Positions 8,168 through 16,696 of a DNA stretch of 64,000 nucleotides are shown here, in pieces. The notes beneath the pieces were generated by a model. The model searched no databases, was not told the DNA's origin, and worked only from the letters and a program-made list of their open reading frames with translations. The stretch covers positions 1 to 64,000 of the forward strand of contig CAZQOQ010000009.1 of assembly GCA_964595205.1 (NCBI GenBank), in the 5' to 3' direction. The position numbers were made by a program, and so were the translations under genes. Origin of the DNA: JADKIH01 sp964595205. GTDB taxonomy: Bacteria; Bacteroidota; Bacteroidia; AKYH767-A; 2013-40CM-41-45. Numbering within the stretch: position 1 is the first letter of the stretch; each line of letters begins with the position of its first letter.

Positions 8168-9319
8168 TCAGTGTTGAACAATCAGACGCGCAGTCTGTAC
8201 TTCCTTCGAGTCAGTGTAAATTTTATAAAAATAAATTCCTGAAGGATAATCTGCAGTTGGTATGGTAATTCCGATCGATGTATTTTCGATCAGATCCCTA
8301 TATACAACTTTGCCAGTAAGATCATAAAGCACAAAACTGCAATTTGGAAAAGTTACGTTGTTCAATATCACATTTACATATTGATTGGCAGGATTGGGAT
8401 AAAGACTAACAGAGGCTACATCGTTAATTGTTTCAATTGATGTTGTGGACGCCTGTGCCGGAGGAATCCATGTACTCAGATCGATATAATACAGATGATT
8501 TCCGGAACCTGTATTTTCATCCGTCAGGTGAATTTCGTTATTACTCGTAAAACAAACTGCCTCCTTCTGCGTCCAGCTTCCTGAAATGTTCAACTGAGTA
8601 TGCTGTCCGCCAAAAAAATCCTTTCCGGAAAAATTCCTGAAAATATGGATATGCGTATTTGAAATCAACACTACTGATTTACCATCCGGACTAATATCTG
8701 CCGAAGTGGTGCGATCGTTTGTATAGAAACTATCTACGAGAGTGGCAACATAGGTTCCCGGGTCATCAGGAATCGAATACATCTTTGTATACCCAATGGC
8801 GGAACCGTCAGCCTTTGTAAAAATATAGAGCTTCCCCTGGTAATGAAAGAAGGCTTCCGAATCGAAGTTCATCCATCTGGCCGGAAACTGATGCTGATCC
8901 GGATAGGAAAAATTTATTGCCTCAGCAGCATAAGATGTCGGGGATCCCGGGTAGGGAATCCGGTAAACCCTGAGATTGGTCCGGTCGTTATTGTTATTTC
9001 CAAAATCACCTATATACATATATGTACGACTTGCATCGTGAGTCAAATCCTCCCAGTTTCGGTTTGTGGCATTGGTGATGGAAATGGTTCTAACGAAAGA
9101 ACCATCGCCGGCTACCTTATGAAGTAAAGGAGACCCTGAATCGTCGAGCGACCAGAAATGAGTACCGCCGGTAAAATCAATGGCAGAACTCTCCCGAAGC
9201 ACTGATGGAAGAGTGCCTTTGCTGCTGGCTGTTACGGTAACCGCTTTAGAGGCGACTGTAAGCAGGCTCATGAATAAGAATAATTTGCCTTTCAACAGGG
9301 TAGTGATTTTTATCTGCAT
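8168..9319 (-). CDS. Secreted beta-propeller-like protein with type IX sorting domain
   Basis: The product is 383 residues. Residues 1-30 are hydrophobic with a basic start, consistent with a signal peptide. The middle (about 40-290) has repeated blades rich in Asp, Gly, Trp and Tyr (WSLDDSGSP, MYIGDFGNNNNDR, KLYIFTKADGSA), suggesting a beta-propeller. The last 80 residues form a type IX C-terminal sorting domain: SLYPNPANQYVNV, then YDLTGKVVY and PSGIYFYKI, ending in a short Gln/His tail. It is predicted to be secreted through the outer membrane by the Por machinery and anchored on the cell surface or released. Enzymatic activity is not evident. It stands alone, with the CTCTGTG-type element just after its 3' end. 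Confidence 0.85.
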   Translation of the reverse strand: MQIKITTLLKGKLFLFMSLLTVASKAVTVTASSKGTLPSVLRESSAIDFTGGTHFWSLDDSGSPLLHKVAGDGSFVRTISITNATNRNWEDLTHDASRTYMYIGDFGNNNNDRTNLRVYRIPYPGSPTSYAAEAINFSYPDQHQFPARWMNFDSEAFFHYQGKLYIFTKADGSAIGYTKMYSIPDDPGTYVATLVDSFYTNDRTTSADISPDGKSVVLISNTHIHIFRNFSGKDFFGGQHTQLNISGSWTQKEAVCFTSNNEIHLTDENTGSGNHLYYIDLSTWIPPAQASTTSIETINDVASVSLYPNPANQYVNVILNNVTFPNCSFVLYDLTGKVVYRDLIENTSIGITIPTADYPSGIYFYKIYTDSKEVQTARLIVQH

Positions 9320-9538
9320 GCTAAATTGTTTATAACGAAGACTGTAATTAATCCGTTAATGCAATTTAACCGGCCGCAAATATAATTTTTTTGTAAAACG
9401 ATTCTGATCTTACATTGAACAATTTGGGATTGTTTTGAACAGGCTGGATCGTAACTTTTGGAAAAATCATTTATTCCGGCCTCAGAACGATATTTTGATG
9501 AAAGAACTTCATCTTAATAGCTAATTTCAATTATTTTA

Positions 9539-9546
9539 TACCTTCG
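9539..9546 (+). promoter_or_regulatory. Possible -7 box for the GT117 gene
   Basis: TACCTTCG matches the Bacteroidota -7 consensus TAnnTTTG except at one position and lies 26 bp before ATG 9572. No clear -33 TTG is seen at the expected distance, so support is moderate. Confidence 0.4.
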
Positions 9547-9571
9547 CATCCACCTAAATTTTCCCCTTATC

Positions 9572-12500
9572 ATGAATTATCATCGTATAAATAACATTAC
9601 GGGCTGGACGATTTTCCTGGTTGCATGTTATACCTTTCTTTCCACGATAGAACCAACAGGAAGCTTTTGGGATTGCGGAGAATTTATCGCGACCGCCAAT
9701 AAGCTTGAAGTTGGCCATCCGCCGGGTGCACCGCTCTTCCTGATGCTTGCAAGAGTATTTATTCTTTTCGGCGGAAGTGATGTTTCTAAATACCCGATAA
9801 TGGTAAATGCCCTTTCTGCCCTGATGAGTGCATTTACGATTCTCTTCCTTTTCTGGACCATCACTGCTCTTGCTAAAAAACTTGTCGTAGGCAAAGCAGA
9901 GATGACACGGGAAAAAATTCTAGCAATCATGGGAGCCGGAATCGTCGGTGCCCTTGCCTATACTTTTACCGATTCCTTCTGGTTTTCCGCCGTCGAAGGT
10001 GAGGTTTATGCCAGCTCTTCATTTTTTACGGCAATCGTTTTCTGGTGTATATTCAAATGGGAGAACGCTGCTGATGAACCTCATAACCTCAGGTGGCTGA
10101 TTCTCATCGCTTATTTAATGGGCCTTAGTATTGGAGTCCACCTTTTGAATTTATTGACGATACCGGCTCTTGCTTTTGTTTACTATTTCAGAAAGTACGA
10201 ACCGTCGACGAAAGGCATAATCTATACAACCATTATCAGCCTCTTTATTCTCGCATTTATTCAATACGGCATTATCCAGGAGATGCTTTCTCTTGCAGGA
10301 TCGTTCGACCTTTTCTTCGTGAATTCGCTGGGAATGCCCTTCGGCACAGGGATCATCATTTACAGCATTCTTATCATCACAGCTCTCATCTGGGGGCTCA
10401 GGTATACCAAAAAGAAAAATATCCCTCTCGGGAATACGGCAGTGCTGTGTGTGATATTTATCCTGATCGGTTATTCTTCTTTTGCACAGATCGTCATCCG
10501 CTCGAATGCCAATCTTCCGCTGGATGAAAATAATCCGGAGAACATCTTCAATTTTATCTCATACCTCAAGCGTGAACAATACGGAGAGCGCCCGCTGGTT
10601 TATGGTCAATATTACAATGCGAGGATCATCGATCAGAAAGAAGGAGCGATGAATTATGCGCGTATCAAAGGAGCCGAAAAATATGTTGAAGCAGGGAGAA
10701 AAGTTGAGCCCATTTATGAAAAAGATAAATGCACTCCTTTTCCCAGGATGTGGAGTAACAACCAGAGTCATATCGGGGAATATAAAAAATGGGCCGATAT
10801 AAAGGGCGACAGGACTCCGACATTTGGAGAAAATCTGAAGTTCTTCTTTGTATATCAGTTGGGAGAAATGTACTGGCGTTATTTCATGTGGAATTTCTCC
10901 GGAAGACAAAACGACATCCAGGGGCCGGGAGGAATTACACGGGGTAACTGGATTACCGGAATAAAATTTCTGGATGAGATGCGGTTGGGTCCGCAGGATA
11001 AACTCCCTCAGAGTCTTCTGAATAACAAGGCCCGTAATAAGATGTACATGCTTCCTTTTATACTTGGCATTATCGGAATGATCTATCATTATTCCAGGAA
11101 CAAGCACGATGCATGGATTGTCATGTTATTATTCTTCTTCACCGGTATTGCAATCGTCATTTACCTGAACGGTTCACCGCAACAGCCCCGTGAAAGGGAT
11201 TATGCATATGCCGGATCCTATTATGCGTATGCAATCTGGATCGGGCTTGGAGTCCTTTCACTATACGAATTCCTACGAAAGAAAATCTCCGGAACCACCG
11301 CCGCCGTTCTTGCAACGGTGATTTGCCTGATCGTCCCTGCTGTGATGGCTAAAGCAGAATGGGATGATCATAACAGATCGCATCGTTATACGTCGCGCGA
11401 CTTTGCCACGGACTATCTTAATTCATGTGAAAGAAATGCAATCATTTTCACTAACGGCGATAACGACACCTTCCCTCTCTGGTATGCACAGGAAGTTGAA
11501 AATGTGAGAACCGATGTAAGAGTTGTAAACCTTAGCCTCCTGAATACCGACTGGTATATCGATCAGCTTAAGAGGAAATATTATGATTCCGATCCGATAT
11601 CGATTTCATGGTCGTCAGATAAATACATTCTTGGCCGACGAGATTATATTCCGTTTTATGATCGGGGATTGAAATCGCCTGTAGAGCTGAAAGAGCTTGT
11701 CGATTTCATGGGCAGCGATGATCCAAAAGCCAAGGCCCGAACCAACAGCGGCGAAGATGTAAATTATTACCCTACGAAGAATATCAGGTTTACGGTCGAC
11801 TCTGCCGAGGTAATGGCAAGCGGAGTGGTGTCTCCGGAAAATGCCGACAAAATTGTCAAGACCATGGAATGGACGATCAGCGGAAATTACCTGATGAAAA
11901 ACGATCTGATGATCCTGAACATCATTGCTAACAATCACTGGAAGAGACCGATCTATTTTGCAACGACGGTGGGTTCGGACAACTACCTGAACCTTGAACC
12001 ATATTTCCAGCTTGAAGGTCTCGCCTATCGCCTGGTTCCGATTCGTACTGATTCTAAAAACGATGTTGTTCCCGGAAGAGTGGAAACGAAGATCATGTAC
12101 GATAACGTCATGAATAAATTCGTTTTCGGGAACATGAAAGATGAGAGAGTATATCTCGACGAAAACAACATGCGCATGACGACAAACTTCAGAATTAATT
12201 TTTCAAGACTTGCTGAAGAACTATTGGTTGAAGGTAAGCGCGATTCTGCTATCAAGGTTCTTGACAAATGCGTGGAAGAGATGCCTGACAAAACTGTTCC
12301 TTACAATTATTTCATGACGAAGATTGCTGAATTGTATTATCGTGCGGCTGGCGTAATGAGAATGAGAGACACGCTTCAGGTGAGTGATTCCGAACTCAGC
12401 AAAAGGAATGAACTGGTGGCAAAAGGGAATGCAATTTCACAGCGTGTTGCTGACATTTACATGGATAACCTGAACTATTACCTGAGTCTGAAGGGAAGTA

Positions 12501-12649
12501 AATACTACAAGCTGGTCGACCAGGATATGAACCAGGCGCTTTATATTATGCAGGCCACTTCCGGTATACTTAAACAAACGAATCAGAGGGAGCTTTCCGA
12601 TAAGATTGAAAAACAGTTTATGGATGTAGCGCAGAAAGCCGGAATGTAA
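9572..12649 (+). CDS. DUF2723 / GT117 family multi-span membrane protein
   Basis: The product is 1025 residues. The N-terminal 500 residues have many membrane segments and begin with the family hallmark around residues 27-60, including GSFWDCGEFIA and LEVGHPPGAP. DUF2723 proteins (CAZy GT117) resemble protein O-mannosyltransferases and are proposed to take a lipid-linked sugar and transfer it on the periplasmic side, in keeping with the widespread O-glycosylation of Bacteroidota. The acidic residues in FWDCGEF occupy the position of the catalytic Asp/Glu in that fold. A soluble part (about 590-870) is followed by a helical TPR-like C terminus (about 880-1025). Length is normal for the family. 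It is followed after 48 bp by a polysaccharide deacetylase, possibly co-transcribed. Confidence 0.88.
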   Translation: MNYHRINNITGWTIFLVACYTFLSTIEPTGSFWDCGEFIATANKLEVGHPPGAPLFLMLARVFILFGGSDVSKYPIMVNALSALMSAFTILFLFWTITALAKKLVVGKAEMTREKILAIMGAGIVGALAYTFTDSFWFSAVEGEVYASSSFFTAIVFWCIFKWENAADEPHNLRWLILIAYLMGLSIGVHLLNLLTIPALAFVYYFRKYEPSTKGIIYTTIISLFILAFIQYGIIQEMLSLAGSFDLFFVNSLGMPFGTGIIIYSILIITALIWGLRYTKKKNIPLGNTAVLCVIFILIGYSSFAQIVIRSNANLPLDENNPENIFNFISYLKREQYGERPLVYGQYYNARIIDQKEGAMNYARIKGAEKYVEAGRKVEPIYEKDKCTPFPRMWSNNQSHIGEYKKWADIKGDRTPTFGENLKFFFVYQLGEMYWRYFMWNFSGRQNDIQGPGGITRGNWITGIKFLDEMRLGPQDKLPQSLLNNKARNKMYMLPFILGIIGMIYHYSRNKHDAWIVMLLFFFTGIAIVIYLNGSPQQPRERDYAYAGSYYAYAIWIGLGVLSLYEFLRKKISGTTAAVLATVICLIVPAVMAKAEWDDHNRSHRYTSRDFATDYLNSCERNAIIFTNGDNDTFPLWYAQEVENVRTDVRVVNLSLLNTDWYIDQLKRKYYDSDPISISWSSDKYILGRRDYIPFYDRGLKSPVELKELVDFMGSDDPKAKARTNSGEDVNYYPTKNIRFTVDSAEVMASGVVSPENADKIVKTMEWTISGNYLMKNDLMILNIIANNHWKRPIYFATTVGSDNYLNLEPYFQLEGLAYRLVPIRTDSKNDVVPGRVETKIMYDNVMNKFVFGNMKDERVYLDENNMRMTTNFRINFSRLAEELLVEGKRDSAIKVLDKCVEEMPDKTVPYNYFMTKIAELYYRAAGVMRMRDTLQVSDSELSKRNELVAKGNAISQRVADIYMDNLNYYLSLKGSKYYKLVDQDMNQALYIMQATSGILKQTNQRELSDKIEKQFMDVAQKAGM

Positions 12650-12691
12650 TATATTGAAGATCGAAAATTGAAGATTAAAGATCTTCAATAA
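12650..12691. repeat. Short inverted repeat of 7-bp words after the GT117 gene
   Basis: The 48-bp spacer contains repeated TTGAAGA/TTAAAGA words on one side and TCTTCAA on the other. It can form a small hairpin but lacks a T-run. It may be a small member of the inverted heptamer arrays. Confidence 0.4.
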
Positions 12692-12697
12692 ACAAGA

Positions 12698-13303
12698 ATG
12701 TCTTTTCTTCAAAACATTTTCCCTTCTTTAACGTGGCAAATACCGTCAACCAAACCGGTTATCTATCTTACTTTTGATGACGGGCCGATACCGGAGGTAA
12801 CTCCCTGGGTGCTTGATCAGCTAAAACAATATGATGCACAGGCAACTTTTTTCTGCATCGGTGATAACGTGAGAAAACATCCGGATGTGATGAAATTAGT
12901 GATTGAATTCGGACATTCAACAGGCAATCATACGATGCATCACCTGAATGGCTTCATGACGCAGAATAAAAATTATTTTAAAGACGTTGAAGAATGTAAA
13001 AAATATGTGCATTCGGATTTATTCAGGCCGCCCTATGGAAAGATTCGGCTATCACAAATTCGCCGACTGAAAAGTGAATTCAGAATCGTCATGTGGGATG
13101 TATTAAGTAAAGACTACGACGTAAACATGACCGGTGAACAATGCTTCGAACGAATCAGGAAAAGCACGAAGCCGGGCTCCATCATCGTTTTTCACGACAG
13201 CCTGAAAGCGGAAAAGAGACTGAGGTTCGCTCTGCCGGAAACGTTGAAGTATTTTTCGGAAAGAGGATACTCTTTCAGGGGAATCAGCCAGTCGTCGGTT
13301 TAG
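12698..13303 (+). CDS. Polysaccharide deacetylase (NodB homology, CE4)
   Basis: The product is 201 residues and is nearly all NodB domain. Motif 1 is TFDDGP (25-30) with the catalytic base and metal-binding Asp, motif 2 is HTMHH (His78 and His82, metal ligands), motif 3 is RPPYG (110-114), and the late motifs are WDV (about 133-135) and FHDS (165-168). These residues define a metal-dependent N-acetyl or O-acetyl deacetylase acting on cell-wall or exopolysaccharide. There is no signal peptide or membrane anchor, so it may act in the cytoplasm or on lipid-linked intermediates. The gene ends 33 bp before the target duplication of the transposon, which left it intact. Confidence 0.92.
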   Translation: MSFLQNIFPSLTWQIPSTKPVIYLTFDDGPIPEVTPWVLDQLKQYDAQATFFCIGDNVRKHPDVMKLVIEFGHSTGNHTMHHLNGFMTQNKNYFKDVEECKKYVHSDLFRPPYGKIRLSQIRRLKSEFRIVMWDVLSKDYDVNMTGEQCFERIRKSTKPGSIIVFHDSLKAEKRLRFALPETLKYFSERGYSFRGISQSSV

Positions 13304-13335
13304 AGGGTGAGTTTTTCCGGAATTTTTCATTTGGG

Positions 13336-13343
13336 TAAAACCG
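13336..13343. repeat. Target site duplication, left copy (TAAAACCG)
   Basis: TAAAACCG directly abuts the left transposon end and is repeated exactly at 16714-16721. Eight bp fits the IS1 family, which makes duplications of about 8-9 bp. Confidence 0.93.
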
Positions 13344-13360
13344 GGTAGTGTCTCAGTTTG
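13344..13360 (+). repeat. Left terminal inverted repeat of transposon
   Basis: GGTAGTGTCTCAGTTTG matches the reverse complement of the right end at 15 of 17 positions, with scattered matches for a further 8 bp. The GGTnnTG-like tip resembles IS1-family ends. Confidence 0.92.
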
Positions 13361-13369
13361 ATTGTTAAT

Positions 13370-13648
13370 TTACTGTTTTGTTAAAATTTGTAAATTTTTA
13401 GAATCATCCTTGATAATAATATTATCGTTATCAAAAATCATATACAAATAAATGCCTTCTGGAAAATCTGAGAATAATATTTTCAGAATATTATCTTTAA
13501 TGATTTCCGTTGTTTCAAAAGTTCCATTTGTTCTTTTTTCTGAACCATCGTTAAGCTTACAATAACAACTGTAAGTGTTGTCATTGAAATCGAATTGAAG
13601 TGATCGGGATTTATTCTCCCAATGACCATTTAAATTAAACTGCCTCAT
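13370..13648 (-). CDS. Small protein translationally overlapping the transposase end
   Basis: I use ATG 13648, giving 92 residues; an in-frame TTG at 13666 is the alternative. The start lies 14 bp inside the 3' end of the transposase gene, so translation may be coupled. The product is rich in Asn, Asp, Phe, Tyr and Ile with regular beta-prone strands (NGHWENKSRSLQFDF, DNTYSCYC), resembling a small beta-barrel or lipocalin-like fold; no signal peptide is seen. I do not recognise the family. It ends 10 bp inside the left terminal repeat region and fills the space between the left end and the transposase. Confidence 0.55.
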   Translation of the reverse strand: MRQFNLNGHWENKSRSLQFDFNDNTYSCYCKLNDGSEKRTNGTFETTEIIKDNILKILFSDFPEGIYLYMIFDNDNIIIKDDSKNLQILTKQ

Positions 13649-14486
13649 TATTTTTATATTTATCAATCAAAAGTACAATTTCTTCTACTTTCATTATATC
13701 TTGTGTCAATCCTGCTTCAATTGCTGGCGTTACTCGTAACGTTTGATGTATTCTACAGAAGTTGTAATATACAAAGTGAAGTGCAATAGAGTGACAATGA
13801 TTTTCTAATTTTTTTGAGAACGCATTAGTTAACCGTGTAAATCTACGGTTTCCCATTCTCAAAGTTAAATTTTGTCTCTCAATAAAACTGGTAGAAATAT
13901 TTTTTGGATTTGGGTTTCCTGTTATCGGTGTTTTCTTCGCGCTGACAAATGGAGAGGGCGAATATTTCCGTTCGTTGTCTTTACCGTCAACCCCGCCATA
14001 AACTTTTACAAGCTGTGCATAATCAATGTTGTTTCCAAATGCTGCATCAACAGCATTTATATATGCTTTCAGTCCGTCTGTTGTCAACTGAATTTTATTT
14101 TTCAATCTCATAGCAACATCTTCAACAAAATACATCGCTGTATCTGCATCGCGTTCTCCAACCATCCATGAAATAATCAATTTACTATCTGAGTCCATTG
14201 CAATCCATGTCCATGCATCACCAACACCATCATTCTTTTCAGGATTAGCAACGTGTGCTTGTTTCTTTCCCACGTAAGACCAACATTCATCGAGTTCTGC
14301 TCTGCGTGTATTTAGATTTTTCACGGTCTCATAGTGGAAGATTGAACAAGCCTGTCCCACTTCGATAAGCAACTTCGTAACTGTATTGATTGAACAGCCT
14401 GTCATACGGGTAATTGACCTGAGGCTATTGCCTTCGACAAGCATCTTTACAATCTGTGTGCGGGTTGATAGTGGTAGTTTGTTCAT
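13635..14486 (-). CDS. IS1-family transposase, single-frame type
   Basis: The product is 283 residues and moves the surrounding element. The N terminus (about 5-45) is a helix-turn-helix (STRTQIVKMLVEGNSLRSITRMTGCSINTV style). The catalytic part follows the order of IS1 InsB: ELDECWSYVG (64-73), TTDGLKAY (135-142) with Asp137, and FIERQNLTLR (201-210) with Glu203, then RRFTRLTNAFSKK. IS1 of enterobacteria needs a frameshift between InsA and InsB; here both parts are in one open frame, as in some archaeal and Bacteroidota IS1 members. No truncation is seen. It is transcribed outward toward the left end, opposite to the cargo pair. Confidence 0.9.
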   Translation of the reverse strand: MNKLPLSTRTQIVKMLVEGNSLRSITRMTGCSINTVTKLLIEVGQACSIFHYETVKNLNTRRAELDECWSYVGKKQAHVANPEKNDGVGDAWTWIAMDSDSKLIISWMVGERDADTAMYFVEDVAMRLKNKIQLTTDGLKAYINAVDAAFGNNIDYAQLVKVYGGVDGKDNERKYSPSPFVSAKKTPITGNPNPKNISTSFIERQNLTLRMGNRRFTRLTNAFSKKLENHCHSIALHFVYYNFCRIHQTLRVTPAIEAGLTQDIMKVEEIVLLIDKYKNNEAV

Positions 14487-14674
14487 GGTGTAAAGATAAA
14501 CATTATTCTTGACCTGTCAAGCATAAATTTCACTATAATTTTCACATCCATTCATTTTAAATTATATCTAATTGTAAATCAATATAATAAAACTAACATA
14601 AAAAAGACGATAAAATATGCAGCAAATATGGATAAAAATATGTATGTTTACAGTCTTAACTCAAAAACTTTTTT

Positions 14675-15298
14675 ATGAAAGGTAAAACGATTCAACTACT
14701 ATTTGATTTGGGGGACTGCGAGCCTCGAAAAACAGGCAAGCAATCAGCATTTGAAAAGAATCCTGACTGTATTGAAATAATGCAGGCGTTCGCTGAAATT
14801 GTCGATCAAGCGCATAAAGATACACGCGCGCATTTAAAACTAAGGCCGCCTATGGAAATAGGACGGAATGATTTTTCAAATATGTTGAATAGTTTAGTAA
14901 CAGGACGAATGTGTGATAGATTTCCGCAGTATCGAATTATTCGAAATGGTCGAAAGTATTTACGCGTCGGCGGGTTTCAGATTTATTTCAAACGACTATA
15001 CCATCATCATCTACCTCAACACGGTCCTTCAGAAAGTGCTTTGGCATTAGAAAGAAATTTGCAGAATAAATATGACTCAACTATGGACGCTGTTATCTGG
15101 ATGGGCTGGCATGTATCTGATGATAGATCACAGATAACTGGAAAATATGCAACGCATCAAAATGAAAATGATAGATGGCATACCGACATTGTTGATCACC
15201 TTGTTATTGTTGATATGAAACGATTTGACGTTAAGCCGATCGAAGGAGTTAAGCCAAAATTGAAAAGATTCAATAAGAAGAAACAAAATGAACAATAA
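14675..15298 (+). CDS. Transposon cargo protein, unknown function (207 residues)
   Basis: The product is soluble, with no signal peptide or membrane segment. A basic N-terminal half (many Arg and Lys, RPPMEIGRNDFSNMLNSL, RIIRNGRKYLRVGGF) is followed by a His-rich stretch (YHHHLPQHG, about 110-117), a Trp-containing segment (VIWMGWHVSDD) and a very basic C-terminal tail (KLKRFNKKKQ). The composition suggests nucleic-acid binding. I recognise no family. It starts 188 bp from the divergent transposase and ends 27 bp before the XRE-ImmA gene, so the two form an operon. By analogy with genes paired to XRE-ImmA proteins it could be a toxin or effector restrained or activated by the next product; this is inference only. 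Confidence 0.65.
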   Translation: MKGKTIQLLFDLGDCEPRKTGKQSAFEKNPDCIEIMQAFAEIVDQAHKDTRAHLKLRPPMEIGRNDFSNMLNSLVTGRMCDRFPQYRIIRNGRKYLRVGGFQIYFKRLYHHHLPQHGPSESALALERNLQNKYDSTMDAVIWMGWHVSDDRSQITGKYATHQNENDRWHTDIVDHLVIVDMKRFDVKPIEGVKPKLKRFNKKKQNEQ

Positions 15299-15305
15299 AA
15301 AGTTA

Positions 15306-15315
15306 AAAGGAGGTG
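15306..15315 (+). promoter_or_regulatory. Strong Shine-Dalgarno sequence before the XRE-ImmA gene
   Basis: AAAGGAGGTG lies 10 bp before ATG 15326. Bacteroidota genes seldom use such a site, and I noticed no comparable one before other genes here. It fixes the start and hints at an origin outside the phylum. Confidence 0.7.
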
Positions 15316-15325
15316 CATCGTTACT

Positions 15326-16405
15326 ATGAACGTAAATACACGACAGATAACACTTGCGCGGGAATCCAGAGGGATGACCCAAAAGCAACTTGCGGCTAAA
15401 CTGTCGCTCAAAGAAATTGATCAAGCTGATTTATCAAGAATTGAACGAGGTCAACTTGATGTAACCGAATCCACATTGGGACAATTGTCTATCGCTCTGA
15501 ATTATCCTAAAGATTTCTTTTTTGAAGATGATGTACGCCCCGCTTTGAGTGACCTTTACTATCGGAAGCAATACAAATTGTCGGGCAACGCATTGAAGGG
15601 GTTGCGAGCTAAAATTGCAATAATTACAAGAGCGATTTCTCATCTAATGGAAGACATTGAAATGGAGCGCGTCTTTGAGAAAATCAGATTTGATCTTGAT
15701 GAAGGGGGATGGAATCCTCATGGAGCTGCACGATATACACGGGAAATATTAGGAATCCCACAAGGGCCGATAAAAAACCTAATTGAATACATAGAAAAGG
15801 CGGGCTTCATCGTCTACTTCACGAATTTTACGCTTGATGGCTTTGATGGTGCTGCGGCTTTCACAGAAAGTGGTTGGCCGATTCTATTTGTAAATGGAAG
15901 CCGATCAAATGACAGATTACGAATGAACATCGCACACGAATTAGGACACGCCTCGATGCATATCCCGTTCGTGATTGATCCTGCAAGAAACACTGAGCAA
16001 GAAACAAAAGTATATGCAGGTGAGTTTTTGATGCCAGCCCTTCATGTAAAATCGGATTTAGTAGGACTTACATACCACAGGCTTCATGATCTTAAAGAAT
16101 ACTGGAATGTTTCTAAAGCCGCAATTATTCAACGGGCTTATGCGATAGGAACAATTTCAAAGGGAACATATATTTATTTACGAGGCGAACTTTCTAAAGC
16201 TGGCGAGCTTAAACAAGAGAAAGGTTTTGTTGATCTTGATAAGCCAACTTTGCTAAATAAAATAATTCAACTTCATCGCGATGCTGGAACACATGACGAA
16301 GAATTAGCAGAACTAACTCGACTTTCAACAGATGATTTTAGAAATTATTTTATACGCGATGGAGGCCCACAACTCCGATTGAAAAGAATGTCAATAGCTA
16401 TTTAG
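15326..16405 (+). CDS. XRE helix-turn-helix / ImmA-IrrE zinc peptidase fusion
   Basis: The product is 359 residues. Residues 8-63 form an XRE-type helix-turn-helix (ITLARESRGMTQKQLAAKL, then DLSRIERGQ). A linker of about 130 residues leads to an ImmA/IrrE (COG2856) peptidase domain with the zinc motif HELGH at 204-208 and the downstream glutamate in GEFLMP (about 232-236). In this family the regulator binds DNA and the peptidase domain responds to damage or mobile-element signals by cleaving repressors (ImmA of ICEBs1, IrrE of Deinococcus), or acts as antitoxin for a linked toxin. Here both domains are in one chain, 27 bp after the 207-residue cargo gene. The last 8 bp overlap the convergent KGG gene. 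Confidence 0.88.
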   Translation: MNVNTRQITLARESRGMTQKQLAAKLSLKEIDQADLSRIERGQLDVTESTLGQLSIALNYPKDFFFEDDVRPALSDLYYRKQYKLSGNALKGLRAKIAIITRAISHLMEDIEMERVFEKIRFDLDEGGWNPHGAARYTREILGIPQGPIKNLIEYIEKAGFIVYFTNFTLDGFDGAAAFTESGWPILFVNGSRSNDRLRMNIAHELGHASMHIPFVIDPARNTEQETKVYAGEFLMPALHVKSDLVGLTYHRLHDLKEYWNVSKAAIIQRAYAIGTISKGTYIYLRGELSKAGELKQEKGFVDLDKPTLLNKIIQLHRDAGTHDEELAELTRLSTDDFRNYFIRDGGPQLRLKRMSIAI

Positions 16406-16640
16406 GCTTCTTCTTCCACCTTGCCTTGGCGGCTTTCTTGGCGATTTCTTTTCGCTTGGCGGCCGTTAGTTTTTTCGCTCTGGCTTTACCACCTTGTAAC
16501 CCTCCAAGTCGACCTAATTCGACAGCGGCAGGATTCTTACCTTTATATTTATCTTCGTCTTGTGCTTGTCCGGTTAAAATATCAACAATCAATTTTGCCC
16601 GTTGGTTAACATCGGACGGTCTTTTTGGTTTCTTTGCCAT
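16398..16640 (-). CDS. Small basic KGG-type protein (80 residues)
   Basis: I start at ATG 16640 (MAKKPKRPSDVNQ), the usual start of this protein type; an upstream in-frame ATG at 16655 would add five residues. The C-terminal half is Lys/Arg/Ala/Gly-rich, with GRLGGLQGGKARAKKL followed by KRKEIAKKAAKARW. Proteins of this pattern are widespread, short, and often annotated as histone-like or stress-induced; DNA or RNA binding is likely, but function is not established. It is the rightmost gene of the transposon, convergent with XRE-ImmA (8-bp overlap), and begins 56 bp inside the right terminal repeat. Confidence 0.8.
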   Translation of the reverse strand: MAKKPKRPSDVNQRAKLIVDILTGQAQDEDKYKGKNPAAVELGRLGGLQGGKARAKKLTAAKRKEIAKKAAKARWKKKPK

Positions 16641-16696
16641 ACCGTAAAGATACAAAAGCGGTCAAGCATAAAGCAATAGGGATTTTAGTTAATTTT

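Noticed and set aside
10559..11107. 182-residue minus-strand frame inside the GT117 gene
   Set aside because: It is antisense to a well-supported coding region, with no domain and composition typical of a shadow frame.
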